64,000 nucleotides of DNA from positions 32,156,969 to 32,220,968 of the forward strand of contig OW028584.1 of the NCBI GenBank assembly GCA_932294295.1, written 5' to 3'. The stretch comes from Alitta virens (lineage: Eukaryota > Annelida > Polychaeta > Phyllodocida > Nereididae). Shown one piece after another: positions 1-11,777 of the stretch. The stretch's first letter is position 1. Every line of letters begins with the position of its first letter. The notes under the pieces were generated by a model, which worked only from the letters and a program-made list of their open reading frames with translations, was not told the DNA's origin and made no database searches. A program made the position numbers and the translations under genes.

Positions 1-714
1 TTATACTGTTTCTATATGCGTAAGTTATGCTTTAAATTTTTGTGGTAGAACCTTCGTAATAGATTCAAGATTTGATTGACCATGTTAAACATACAATGTG
101 AAATATCTAAATATTAAAATTACCTCCATTTAAGTATATAAAATAGCATATATATATATATATATATGGCATAATAGGCTGTCTCAGTTTTATATAAATG
201 AAATTTTATTCCACCTCACAATGATAATTACTTAGGCCTTGAAGTCTCGTAGCATTTAAGCAAGGGTTGGCAGATTTAAATCGGTTTTTTTTATTTTTTT
301 CTAAATTTAACGAGTAACTAGATTTGTTACGACTCAAAACATGATATATATGAAAAAAGTGATTTTCTTTTAGTTGGTTTTTTTTTCATAAACTTAGATT
401 GTTAAATAAATCAAAAATTTTGTTCATTTTTAGAGCACAGTTCAGTAAGTTTACAAAGGAATACTGGAAAAATGATCAAATTTGGCTCATGCTAGACATT
501 ACTTGAGTCCTAATTGCATCTTTAAAAAAAAAAATTTAAAATTTGATTTTTTTTTCAATCATGATATTTACCAACCCTGATTCAAGCTATCTACTAGCAT
601 GTGATAGAAAATCTGTACTTCAAGTATGATAAATATTCTTAAAATGCTGCCCTTTCAAAGTATCAAGTGCCATCACTGTCACTGAGCATTCTTCTGTTCT
701 TTTTTTTTTTGCAG

Positions 715-3700
715 AGAACCGGTGCGGCAGTTTGCTTTTGCGAACCCATGGCTTTGGATTACTGCATTGTAAGTACCAATTCATTAACTATGTTTTAGTA
801 ATATATTGTGCCAGTGTTATCAATAAGTGCAGAAAGGAAAACTGAACTACATATTAACTATATATTTTGAACCAAAATTAATATCCACTTGTTTTTTGGG
901 TCTTATTTTTACATAAATGTCATGGAGAAGAATAATATAAATATAAATGTTACCAAAAAGGCGAACCCCAACTTTCTAACCTCTCTGAACAAATTATCAA
1001 GTTCTCTATCTTTGCAATGATAAGTTTTTGTCATGATTTCATCCTTATAGCCATTTGTTATGGCCACACAGAAGCAGCAGAAACCACAATGGAAAATGTA
1101 GCAAACTTCTGATGATTTGGTTCCCAGAACTGTTATTATCTGCTTGAAAGTTGGGCTTTGACTTGTTGCTACCATTTCTGTTCATTTTACACTGCTCTGT
1201 GCCATTTATGTCAAAATATGCCAAAAAAAAAAAGCAATCGGGCATTTATTAAAAATCCTAGTTTATGATTAATTATAACAAGGATCAATTCTTCACATCT
1301 GGTCCAAGTGAGATACAAAATACCCTGGTACTTTAAATCACGATATTGAATTGATTTCTTTTTCCTTTCAGCGTCATGACAATTATTCTTCTCATAGTGC
1401 TCGCATGCTGTCCTGATGTCCGACGCAAACATCCCATTAACCTCATCCTGCTTGGCCTATTTGTGAGTATTATCTTCATCAATTCAGTAAAATACTGACC
1501 AAAACCTTTACTCTGGAAGGACTGTTTTGAGGGTGAGGGAGACTACTGTGCCACCACACCCACTGTCTCTTCTTGGGGCCCTTGGATGTTGAGGGTCCCT
1601 GGAAACTGAAGTGACTTTCATTTCTATATTGCTGTGCACATACTTACTACACAACTTAGTTTGATGGTCAATGATTGTTCATACCCTTGACAGAAAGCCT
1701 TCCTCTGTTACCCAAAATACGTAATTGGCCACCAGAAAAGCAGTTCAACTGATTGTGCTACCCATTTGAAATGTATTTTAATAAATAAATAGATAAACTT
1801 GGGTTTTTTGTCTAGTGCCATTTAGGGACAGCTGGTCACATGAGACTTGTGGTGCATGGTTCCTTCATGCATCTTCCTTGAATCTTATTGAGCTTTGTCA
1901 AACGTGCCTGTTAGGTGTCTGGTGTGCGCTATTTCTTGTGAGTTGTTCACAATCAGATTTTGTAGAGGGTACTGTTGCCCAATTTAAAGCCAGATGGAGC
2001 AAGCAATCGACTTGTAGGCAGTCTTCCCATACCCAAATTTTTCTTAAACCCAGTGAAAAGACAAAATTTGGTATGGAAATTGTAAAATACCTGTACACAG
2101 CAACTTTTTACTTGCATTTTATTTTGACACAATATTCAATAGAAGATAAATCAGAATTGTAGGATGTTTAATATACGTGTCATGTTCAATATATTTATGA
2201 ATGGAGACAAGAATGACTGTCTTGTCCTGTAAAAGACTAATTTTTATTGGTTTTAACCTTGTTTAAATAGAGAAATTGAGTGTAATACAAAAGACTAAAT
2301 AAATCATTTTTTTTCCCCAGACTGTCTGTGAAGGATTCTTGTTGGGAGCTGTATCTGCGTAAGTGTTTTTTCAAATAAGTAAAAAAAAAAATGAAAAGAT
2401 TAAAACGGTGTATGATACTATGAATGTAACAAGAGTGTTACGTAATGTGAAATATTCCTGAAATGTGACTAATTTTGTTGCTAACATCTTTAGAATATGG
2501 CACTAATGAAATATTTTCCTTTGTAGGACTTACAAGGCTGATGCAGTACTGATAGCTGTTGGAATAACTGCCGCTGTTTGTCTTGCACTGACGCTCTTTG
2601 CTTTCCAGACAAAGGTTAGACTGATTCAATGAAACTTGTCCTTGCAATTTTATTAAGGAAAAGAAAATTTGCTGTACATGTTGACATCTTTACATATTAA
2701 TATATCTGTCAAAATTGATATTTGAACCATAAATTTATATATATACTTACATAATCTTAAGTGTCTCTGCTATTGCACTTAAAATTAATAGAAAACTTAA
2801 TTAATTTTCTTTTTCATTCTGTACTTATACCACGACATTTTCCACATACTTGGTCGATATTTCTACATGCGCAATCTGGTAATAATAAAGGGTTAGACCC
2901 GAGGGTCACCAGCTTCATTGCATTGTATGTATACGATGTTTCTTTGCAGTATGACTTCACGATGTGCAGCGGAGCTCTCCTTTGCCTCCTTGTCGTCTTG
3001 CTGTTGTTCGGTATCCTCTCCATCATCATTCGTAGTCAGGTAAGAAGTGGTAATGTTGAGATCTAGATATGTTTATCTCGATTTGTGTAAAAAATTCGCA
3101 GAATATCAAATGGTATTGGAGTTTCATTGCTAACAGAGGGAGCCACCTGTAGGGCGGTCCAAAACAATTGTTTATTGATGTTATCATACAATCAGGTCAT
3201 TAAATGCAGTTGATGATGTCACATCTAGATGACGTCATCAAACAATGGTTGGGCAGTCTCCCTTTGTCAGTTACGAGATTCCCATTGGATATGGAATGTC
3301 AAAAACTGTCTGAGTTAAACTGTAAAATATTGGTGTTACATTAAACCACAGCACTCGATCTGCATATCCAGTCATCCTGGAAATTGGGAATAACCTAAAA
3401 TAGGGAATATGATTTTCAGTTGTCTTCATATTTTATCACTCACAAAATTTTAAAAATGTGGGCAAAAGTTAATGTCATCCCTGTAAAATCATATTTGTCT
3501 AAATATATACATGATCAAATCATCACAGAGTAATAATACCCAGAGGGGACAGTGTAATTGAACCAATGTCAACCTGTTCAGGGTTAGTTTTTCACTAAAT
3601 ATTAATCCCTCAGAAATATGACGTAACAAAAACAAAACAATCACAATGACGTCGTTAGTGATGGTGATGATTATGACGTCACTAGCCATCCGCTAACCCT

Positions 3701-4600
3701 GACAATCCCACAATTCTTTGCAAATTGCTCATGCAAATGAGGAAGTTACCACTCTTAGTATTTCTCTTCTTTGATACATGATACAGGCCCGATTGTTCAA
3801 CTGACATGTCTTTAATTCATTACAGGTTCTCAACATTCTGTATGCCAGTCTTGGAGCTCTAGTATTTTCCTTTGTAAGTCTTACAAATTACATTAATTAT
3901 ATTCAACAAGCAATATCTGTAAAATATGGTTCTTCTAAAGTTGTAACTATTAGTTAATTATTTAAGATCATCTTGGGAAATAAAGGAAAAACAACCTTTA
4001 TACAGACTGAAATCCCCTTGCCTATTAATCGTGAGCCATGGTAAACACATATATATACTGCAATATGTACTATTTATTGTTATTACTAGGCTAAGGAGTG
4101 GCACTGCGCTCTTTAGAAGGCTCGGATATCGAATAACAATACACCCTTTTCACGTGGCAGCCATCTTGGTATTTTTGCCTTATTGACCTCATTTTGATTA
4201 CGTCATATATTATGACATCATTACTTCTCCATTGTTCTTGCACTCTGTGACCTCACCATGGACATTGTCTACTGATGACATCACAATACTATATCTGAGG
4301 TCAAAGAGAAGTCAATGAGGCAAAAATGCCAACATGACTGCTACGTGAAAAGGGTGTATTTGTGTATTACATGTATCAATGCAACTTTAAACAACAAAAT
4401 ATCAAACTATACATTGCTGATGTATGTATATAATCTTATTTTTGCAGTATCTGGTGTTCGACACTCAAATGATGATGGGAGGAAAGCACAAATACTCGCT
4501 GTCTCCCGAGGAGTATGTCTTCGCATCACTCAACCTTTATTTGGACATCGTGAATCTTTTCCTCTTCATTTTGCAACTTGTGGGCATGTCTCGAAATTAA
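715..4600 (+). CDS. Lifeguard/GRINA-like TMBIM-family membrane protein, 3' part
   Basis: C-terminal part of a Bax-inhibitor-1/TMBIM protein of the lifeguard (LFG/GRINA/FAIM2) group: multi-pass ER/Golgi membrane proteins that dampen apoptosis and affect calcium. Seven coding exons are visible: 715-768, 1372-1462, 2321-2358, 2527-2614, 2950-3039, 3826-3873 and 4448-4600, stop TAA at 4598. They encode about 186 residues; family members are usually 310-370, so the proline-rich N-terminus and first membrane segment lie left of the window. Family marks seen: RQFAFANPWLW at the start of the visible part, PDVRRKHPINLILLGLF, KYDFT, ILYASLGALVF, FDTQMMMGGKHKYSLSPEEY and a final hydrophobic helix ending GMSRN. 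The protein resembles both GRINA (LFG1) and FAIM2 (LFG2), so no symbol is given. All introns have GT..AG ends and phases agree. Confidence 0.93.
870..1252. mobile_element. Inverted-repeat MITE, family P, copy 1
   Basis: Intronic repeat in the lifeguard gene. It matches 21758-22155 along its whole length, including the stretches GCCATTTGTTATGG and GACTTGTTGCTA. In the better copy the ends are inverted repeats (ATGTCCACTTTTT on the left, AAAAAGGTGGACAT on the right). No coding capacity is seen. Confidence 0.7.
3110..3292. mobile_element. Palindromic MITE, family Q, copy 1
   Basis: Intronic inverted repeat in the lifeguard gene. The left arm (GAGGGAG near 3138) pairs with the right arm (CTCCC near 3258), and the outer parts pair GGAGTTTC with GAGATTCC. 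The centre carries GATGACGTCATC. A related, interrupted copy lies at 24262-24591. Confidence 0.55.
4142..4356. mobile_element. Palindromic MITE with about 50-bp arms and TA flanks
   Basis: The left arm begins CACCCTTTTCACGTGGCAGC and the right arm ends with its near-perfect inverse, CTACGTGAAAAGGGTG. Pairing runs for about 50 bases. TA stands directly outside both ends (4140-4141, 4357-4358), as in Tc1/mariner-type insertions. It lies in the last intron of the lifeguard gene. A degraded relative is at 42085-42231. Confidence 0.75.
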
Positions 4601-6438
4601 GACAAATGATCTTGACTCGATGGTGAAAATATCTAGTCTGTAATATAGTCATGGTTGAGATAATTTACGTTGGATTGGACCCGATGGTTGGTTTTAAGTC
4701 GGGAATTGTCAGTTATATGTTGAAGTGTATTGGTTATGTTAGGTTAATATGTGGTTAGTTTTGTGGGTTGTAGAGCAAACCAAGAGATAGTAGACTGGCT
4801 TATTTCTGTTTTTATTTGGGGATTTAGATCAAAACGGGAAATTTGTTGTTAGTGATGAATCATGCTGTTTGCTTTTTTGAACTGAGATCGAAAGTCTGTA
4901 AATTATATTGATTGTGTGAGTTATGTAAGTCAATTGGGGTCCATGCCAAACGTAGGCTTATTTGATCTTAGAGAATATATTGTTCATTCTGTTCTAAAAT
5001 TGGTGATTGTCCGACTTGATTGTATGCGTAGAGAACGATTATTGATGTTGACCGACTGTAGTTGATATTGTATAAATATAAGAATGCGTCTGAAGCATCC
5101 AAATTCTCTCAGCTGATGGAATGGTCTTTGGTTCACCGAAACTGATAACTGATGGCAAAGCTATAACAACAGACTGGTATTATTGCAATATGGATTTTAC
5201 GCTACGCTAACATTGGGATGGAGTAGGGAACTCATGACCTGAAATTGTTGACTTATTATGTACCTAAGCTAGCTTTAAGCATGGTGTAGTGGATTGAAAA
5301 GGGTTCGGGAACATAGGTTGGTATTGGGTTGATGGGTATTTATTACCGTACTGTTTTGATCACAAGCCAGGTTTATAGTGCAGGAGATATTTGAAAAAAC
5401 TTTCATTTACTTCAATGAGAAAATTCTGGTCATTTAGGGGGAAAAAAGACATACTATATCTTGTTAAGAAGTGTAGGGCTATGCTGCTCATGAAATGGTG
5501 CATATTGGCCAGCTTATATAAGTTAAATAAAACATATTATGTCTTGCAACCAAGAAAATCAGCAGCCCTGGCTTGTGATCAAAATTATGGGGTGCCTCTT
5601 TCATTGTTGTAGATAGATATATGTTATTGGTTTTCCTAGTATTATGTATTTTAAAGAGATGTACAGAACGCTGGCAATCGTAAACTAATCATAGATCGTT
5701 CTTGAACGTGATTTTATGATGGTGAAATTAACGAAGTTCCTGTCAATGCTATTACACTATGGTAAGAAAAAAAAAATCATTTAATGATTTGCGTGATAAT
5801 CCAAGGGTGTTGTCTACTAATTTGTGGGGGTGAATATTTATTCCAGATTTGTGTTGTTATTATTATATCGTGTAATTCAGAGATATTTACATTTTTTAAG
5901 TATGTGTACTTAATTCTTGAAATCTTGTGATTTTGTGTTTCTAGGGATCTTGTGTAAAGTATTATTACACTATAATAGCGTAGTGTACATGTGATTGATC
6001 TAATTTATATCCCTGATATGTATATTCTATATATTCCAGATTTGTTGATTATTTGGTTAAATTTTGTGTATTATATTGCCTAGATATTGCCGTTTACTTC
6101 CCAGATGGTTATTTCATGATGATGGCAGTCCTATCATACCTATACATTTATTCTTTATGAAACTATATTTATAGGTGTTTGGTTTGTTGATTTTAGTCAA
6201 AAGTTTTGAGGAATGAAGTTTGGTGATCTATTTTATTTTCTCAGTCATCAGGTTATTTGTTAGTGATTGTATGTATATTTTTGTTTTGTTTTTTTACATT
6301 CTATGTTGAAGTTTATTATATTAAACCCAATTGGCTATACCTTTGATGACACATATGAAAAACAGTCCCATTCACAGACTCTTAGCAATACATGTCCTTC
6401 AGTGCTAGTAATGCCTGTAACAAGCAGCTTCATGTTTT

Positions 6439-6673
6439 GGGCTGTTCCATTAAAAAAAGGGGGGGGGGGAGATCAGAACACTTTTGAAAAGGTTCTCCAA
6501 AATAGAAAAAGAGGGAAAGAGGGGAGGAGTGGGGTGGTTGACCAGTATTTACTTAATATTTTAATGTAGGAAGAAGTGGGGCAAGGGAGGTCTGTCAAAA
6601 AACATATCGGGGGTCTGAAAATGTTCTATCCATCCCCCCCCCCCCCCGTCCCTTTTTTTAAATGGAACAGCCC
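6439..6673. mobile_element. G-rich hairpin MITE (family G), copy 1
   Basis: Begins GGGCTGTTCCATT followed by A-run and poly-G, and ends with the inverse: poly-C, T-run, AAATGGAACAGCCC. The inner part contains the family string ACCAGTATTTACTTAATATT. Six other copies or fragments occur in the window. Confidence 0.8.
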
Positions 6674-7831
6674 CTAGGTTTTCTTCATGTTGTGAATTTA
6701 AAAATTTTGCCTCAGTCCTTTGTACAATATCTTTACTTACCACACCTGCGATTTCAATTTCTTGAAGAGGGTGCAATGTCTCGGAGGGTCATTCTGCCCA
6801 AATAAGGCAGAGCAATAGTGTGATTTGTATCATAGTATGTAACATAAAATCCAACATTATTTACTCATGTGCATAGTTATGGAAGCATGTAAATTTTAAT
6901 TAAAATTTGTGTTCATATCCGTAAAAGATTGTGGAGTATTCCTTTTCTTCAGGTTCATTTCCACGAAGATGAAATGCTCAATTTTATAGTGGTGCAATAA
7001 CTCGTTCACTGTATAAGGTGTATATCACATGCATTTGCATAATAATATTGATATTGCTCTATTATATATCACAGTGTCAGATTCACATTTTTGTCAATAT
7101 TTGCATTTTATCTCTAAACTAAAACATTCCATATAGAATGCGTTGTCAAATATACCACATTTGCTAGATTACAAGTCTAGGTTTGATAACAAACTTAAGT
7201 CAGTAGAATGTGTACGTACAGCTGACTAGAATAATGTCAACATATAGAATTTATCAAATTTTAATTTCTAAACTGCTATAGTTCACTTTCGATGCCAAGG
7301 AAAAAACCTTCCTCCGAACTATTAAACACTGAGGCTGGTTATCTAGAAAATACGGTACATACTTCATAACATTTGATAAAAGTACTCGAGCATCTACTTG
7401 TAAGATTGCTTCCTCTGATAGATTTATGTGAGAAAATACTCACCTAGATACGTACCATAAAGTGGAAACTATCATGTCGTAGGTCAGCAAAAATATCATT
7501 TCTGTATGCGGGACTTCTTTAGTATAATAGAATGCAGAATACATTTTGAAGCATAGCCTCATTAAAAGGTGTCTTATCTGTCATACACTGATTAAAATAT
7601 AAGACTAGATCTGATTTGTAACCGTGGAAATCAATCTGACCAGATAATCAATATTCTTACCTTAACGGCCACAACCAAGATAAATATGAACAATGAAAGG
7701 ACATGAATATCAGTAATTTTTTAGAAACAAAATTGATAGCATCATTAGATTATTGTTATTTCACATTTAATTGACATGGTTTTAGTGGTATCTCATGATA
7801 TAGCTGCACTTTAATTCTGCAATCTATTATA

Positions 7832-8237
7832 CAGGGTTCCTGCGGGTTATTACAAAGTCTGATAAACTCTTACTTTATTTTTGTAAAAAGTAAGGCACAT
7901 ATTAAGTCTTACTTTTGTCCACTATAAGTCTTACATGGTCTTATCTTATTTTGATGCAAATTGTGAAATAAATAACTAAGGCAAAAAATGGTTCATTTCC
8001 CAATATTCAGACTTAGGGTAAATATAAACGAATAGAAATTATGAATTTGTTTTAAAGACACAAGCACTGCCCTCATTTTATTGTTTATAGCTAATATCCT
8101 GTGTTTTTTTTTGACGATGAAATTAAAATTATTGGTGTAAATTACTATATAAGTGGTCTTATTTTTCATGTGCGCATGGTATTGTGATGTCTTCTGAAGG
8201 GTTTATTTCTTATGAAGGTAAACCTGCCGGAACCCTG
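7832..8237. mobile_element. hAT-like MITE with CAGGGTTCC ends
   Basis: Left end CAGGGTTCCTGCGGGTT, right end AACCTGCCGGAACCCTG: imperfect terminal inverted repeats starting CAGGG, as hAT elements do. A diverged, interrupted relative lies at 26123-26590 (shared TATTAAGTCTTACTTT and GTGAAATAAATAACTA). I found no clear 8-bp target duplication. Confidence 0.65.
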
Positions 8238-8510
8238 ATATAGTTAATCTGTTCTGGTAATCTTGTTAGCAACAGTATACTCTCATTCTCTCACATATAT
8301 TTATTATAGTCAAGCACAGTAGCTGCTGTATAATTCAATACATGACATGATTACAATGTTATGTCTATGCTGAGGCAAGTAAAATATCCCACCCATGGGG
8401 TAAATGTGTAACATGGGTGGACTCCTCTATCTCACCTCATCAATCAACCCTCAATAGCAGCAAGAACTGGCCTTAGAGGGCTGCACTTTCCATATCTATT
8501 TATATATTTA

Positions 8511-8575
8511 TCTGTCCATCTATCTAGCTATCTATCTATCTATGTACCTTTCTACCAATCTATCTATCTATCTAT
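8511..8575 (+). repeat. (TCTA)n microsatellite
   Basis: Imperfect tetranucleotide run of TCTA/TCTG units, interrupted once by TGTACCTTTCTACCAA. Confidence 0.85.
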
Positions 8576-9694
8576 GCAAACCAAAAAATAAACTTTTTTT
8601 GTGGTTCTAATCTCAGTTATATTAGGATTCAATGGGATATTTTATTTCTCCCAGTACCTTGTGTTCAGCTTTAAAGGTTATTATGATAATACTTTAAGTA
8701 TATCACCAGACATTTGGGAAGGAGGGGTAGGGGTTGCCATGCATACTATTTCCCATTTCAAGTTTTTAATAAGGGAGGGGGAAGACAGATGAATAGGCAA
8801 TAACATGTGATTTATAAACACAATTTTTGCAATTAAAGCATTACTGACCATTGCCAAACTTAGGCTAGACATTTAATGTATGTTTAATGATGTATTCTAG
8901 ATAAATTGAACTTAACTGTGATAGTAAATTAGACATCTATGATTTTTTTTATTTGTAATTTGTGACTTATGCTCTAAGTTTTATTTCTCAAGTTTCTTGT
9001 TGGCCTAAAATTTCTGTAGCTGTATAAGATACAGTGACTTTTGGCAGAATTGAAAATACACATACGCTGTATATCCAAATGTAATTTTTATTTTTTATTT
9101 TTTCAGTGAATTAAGTTAAGCAGACATGAAAAATGTTGCAACCTAGCAACAGAACTATAAATCTGGGAAGTGCGCTTTAAATTAAAACTTCATGGTAATG
9201 TGTATAGGAATAATTGCCATGTTGCCGCTTAGTTCAAGATAAAGCTCTAGGAGTTAATTATTAATCTAACAATCACCATTTAATTAGCCAGAGCTAATCG
9301 ATAGCCTCTTTGTGTTTGTATTATGATTGGCACATGTGATCTGAAAAAAAAAGTAAATTACAATTACAAAATCTAAACTATTCTTAAAATTAGGATTATA
9401 CATATTTTCTGTTTACACATTCACTATAAACATCCCTTTTTTTATGTGAATCACCATGTATCATTATATTATAGCTGCTATAGTATGCATAGTATGAAGT
9501 GATAGGTCAAAATTTGCTGTTGTTTCACCACGTCGGCCATTTTGAAGTTTAATTTTGCATGGAATGTCATTTTATGTTGTCACACAATGTTCTGTTTGAT
9601 CATCGATGGTGTTTGTAATATTAATGTGCATAATTTTTTTTATTGAAAACATAAATTGTTTCACATTTGTTGTAAAGTATGTTAATTTAATAAA

Positions 9695-11777
9695 TGCATA
9701 ACAAAACTTTATTGTTGTGTGTAATTAAGTTGATCTGCTTTAATGAAAAATTTAAAAATCACATACAGTAAATTAAGCTTATATTCACTTTTTTTCTTAA
9801 GATTATAATTGTTTGGAAACACCGTAAAGTGGCCTTTACATTAAGGTGATTTTAATGCTATGTCTCAGTGCTACTAGGTCTGAAGCTTACAGTCAGCTTA
9901 TATGACCAGCTGCCAGAGGCAGACATAATGATGAGATGATGGTATATCAGGCTTGGAATCCACATCATGTTACACATTTACTCCATGGGTGGGGTCTTTC
10001 ACTTGCCTCAGCATAGACACCGAGTACAATGTAGCTCCAATTTAACATCGCATGCAATATCCATGCAGCTTGGTTAATCATTGCCTGAAACACTGACTGA
10101 TTTTGTCCGCTAGGTGAATTAGGCTCGATTGGATGCGGTAAAGCGACAATCATACCAATTCAGGAACTAAAAACTAGCAGACGAATTCTGGGTCAGTGAT
10201 TCGAGCAAGGTTAATCATGACTGGTCAAGGTCAAAAGTTCCTTGGCCTAGATAATCATATATGATAATGCCACATTATCTCACACTCCGGCTGAGGCACT
10301 GAACACACAACACAATAAGTGTAATTAAAATCATTTATTATTACATCACACACATTTCAAAGCAAGTACAAAATCAACAGTCGAAGTACAAGTTTGCAGG
10401 TCCGCAGGCATACGTATTTGTGGCATATCACAAGACGTATATGCGCAAATGGACAGAAGATAATTTGATTGATAGAAAATCGATAATTCACTGAAGTGAG
10501 AGGATGTGTACATGTGCATCATGACACTGTTATCATGAGCATCTACCTATAAGATAACATTATATAAAAACTGATCAACAAGTGTCTTTTTGTGTGTGTG
10601 TGTGACCATTTTTGCATTATTATATATACTGTTAAATATGAGCACAAGCCAGCTTGTAATACATATTTGAGGAAAGCATTAAATTTACAGCCCAAATGAA
10701 CCAATCTGAAATATACCCATGTAGTGAAACTTTTTTCTTTTTAAATTTATTGATATAAAAGGTTGACATTCCAAGGACTGAAGTTGGTGTTTGTTTTGAT
10801 TTCCACATATAATTTTCAAACATTCATTATTAATGGTCTGACTAAACATGCTAAACTACAACATTTGCATTGTCTGTGTGAATGGTATAATCAATAATAC
10901 TTGATATATTATTACTTTTGAAGTCTAGTAACAATATTTCAGAGCAGGTTACTCCAATATGATTTCATATATTCCAAAGCCGTATAGATTATATCTATGA
11001 TAATATTGTAGGCCTATGTTCGAACCATGCGTGTACAAGCATGGAATAAAATATATATTTTATAATGAAATAAGAGTTTTAAAAATGAAGATTGTTCAGT
11101 ACCTCTGAAAAATCACTACAATTTACTTAAGCTACGTGTAAAAATCTATAATAACTGAAATGTTGTACTAGAATTAGTAGAATATAAACCGGAATCACTG
11201 CATGCATTTAACAGTTTGGCAAAACATTTTGTAATCCCTGCACTAAGAGTTTGCTGTCATTTAACTGCCCTTAAATTCATTCAAGGACGTTCATGATTAA
11301 GAACCCAAGTAATATGCACGGAAATAATCATGAATGTACTCGAAAAAGCTTCACAAAAATAATAAAATATATATCTATCAAATTAGACGTCAAGACCTTT
11401 GTTTGTCACTTTGGTCTGTCCCATTCAAAAAAGGGAAAGGGGAGGGGGTGGACCACAAAATTTTACAAAAAGTAGGGGATTGGGGGATTCTTTAAAAGAG
11501 AAAAATAAGGGGAAATGTGGTTGACCATTATTTTCTTAATACAGGCTGTATCTTAAAAGCGGGGGTAAGGGGGGAGGGGGGTGGGGAAACAGGGATTGGG
11601 ATGGGTGGGGGGGCTGAAAATTTTCTGGTCCAACCCCTTTTTTTCTTTTTTTAGATGGAACAGCCCATAAATATTTACAAAATTAGAGAAGTTCTGCTTC
11701 TACGTGTTTCTCATACCATGGCATACATGACAAAGATAATCATTGACTTCATCAATAATAAGTCATGAAGGCATTGG
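9695..11777. other. Convergent spacer and DAZAP2-like 3' UTR
   Basis: Space between the lifeguard 3' end and the DAZAP2-like stop codon. On the minus strand AATAAA lies at 10334-10339, a possible end for a roughly 1.4-kb DAZAP2-like 3' UTR. It includes a short block (about 9965-10015) that repeats, inverted, the one at 8369-8410, and the MITE at 11413-11666. No gene is seen. Confidence 0.45.
11413..11666. mobile_element. G-rich hairpin MITE (family G), copy 2
   Basis: Starts GGTCTGTCCCATTC with A-run and G-run, ends TAGATGGAACAGCCC. The inner string GACCATTATTTTCTTAATA matches other members. It sits just downstream of the DAZAP2-like gene, probably in its 3' UTR. Confidence 0.75.

Larger units (their letters stand above)
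4601..9694 (+). other. 3' UTR/flank of the lifeguard gene, no further gene
   Basis: AT-rich stretch after the lifeguard stop codon. It holds two dispersed elements (6439-6673, 7832-8237) and a TCTA microsatellite. The polyadenylation signal AATAAA occurs at 9689-9694, and other candidates lie nearer the stop, so the UTR length is open. The open frames here are short, in unrelated phases and without splice context, so none is called as a gene. Confidence 0.5.

Noticed and set aside
4142..4356. Palindromes and repeated blocks as a CRISPR array
   Set aside because: Repeats are dispersed, not regularly spaced, have target duplications or terminal inverted repeats, and the DNA is animal.
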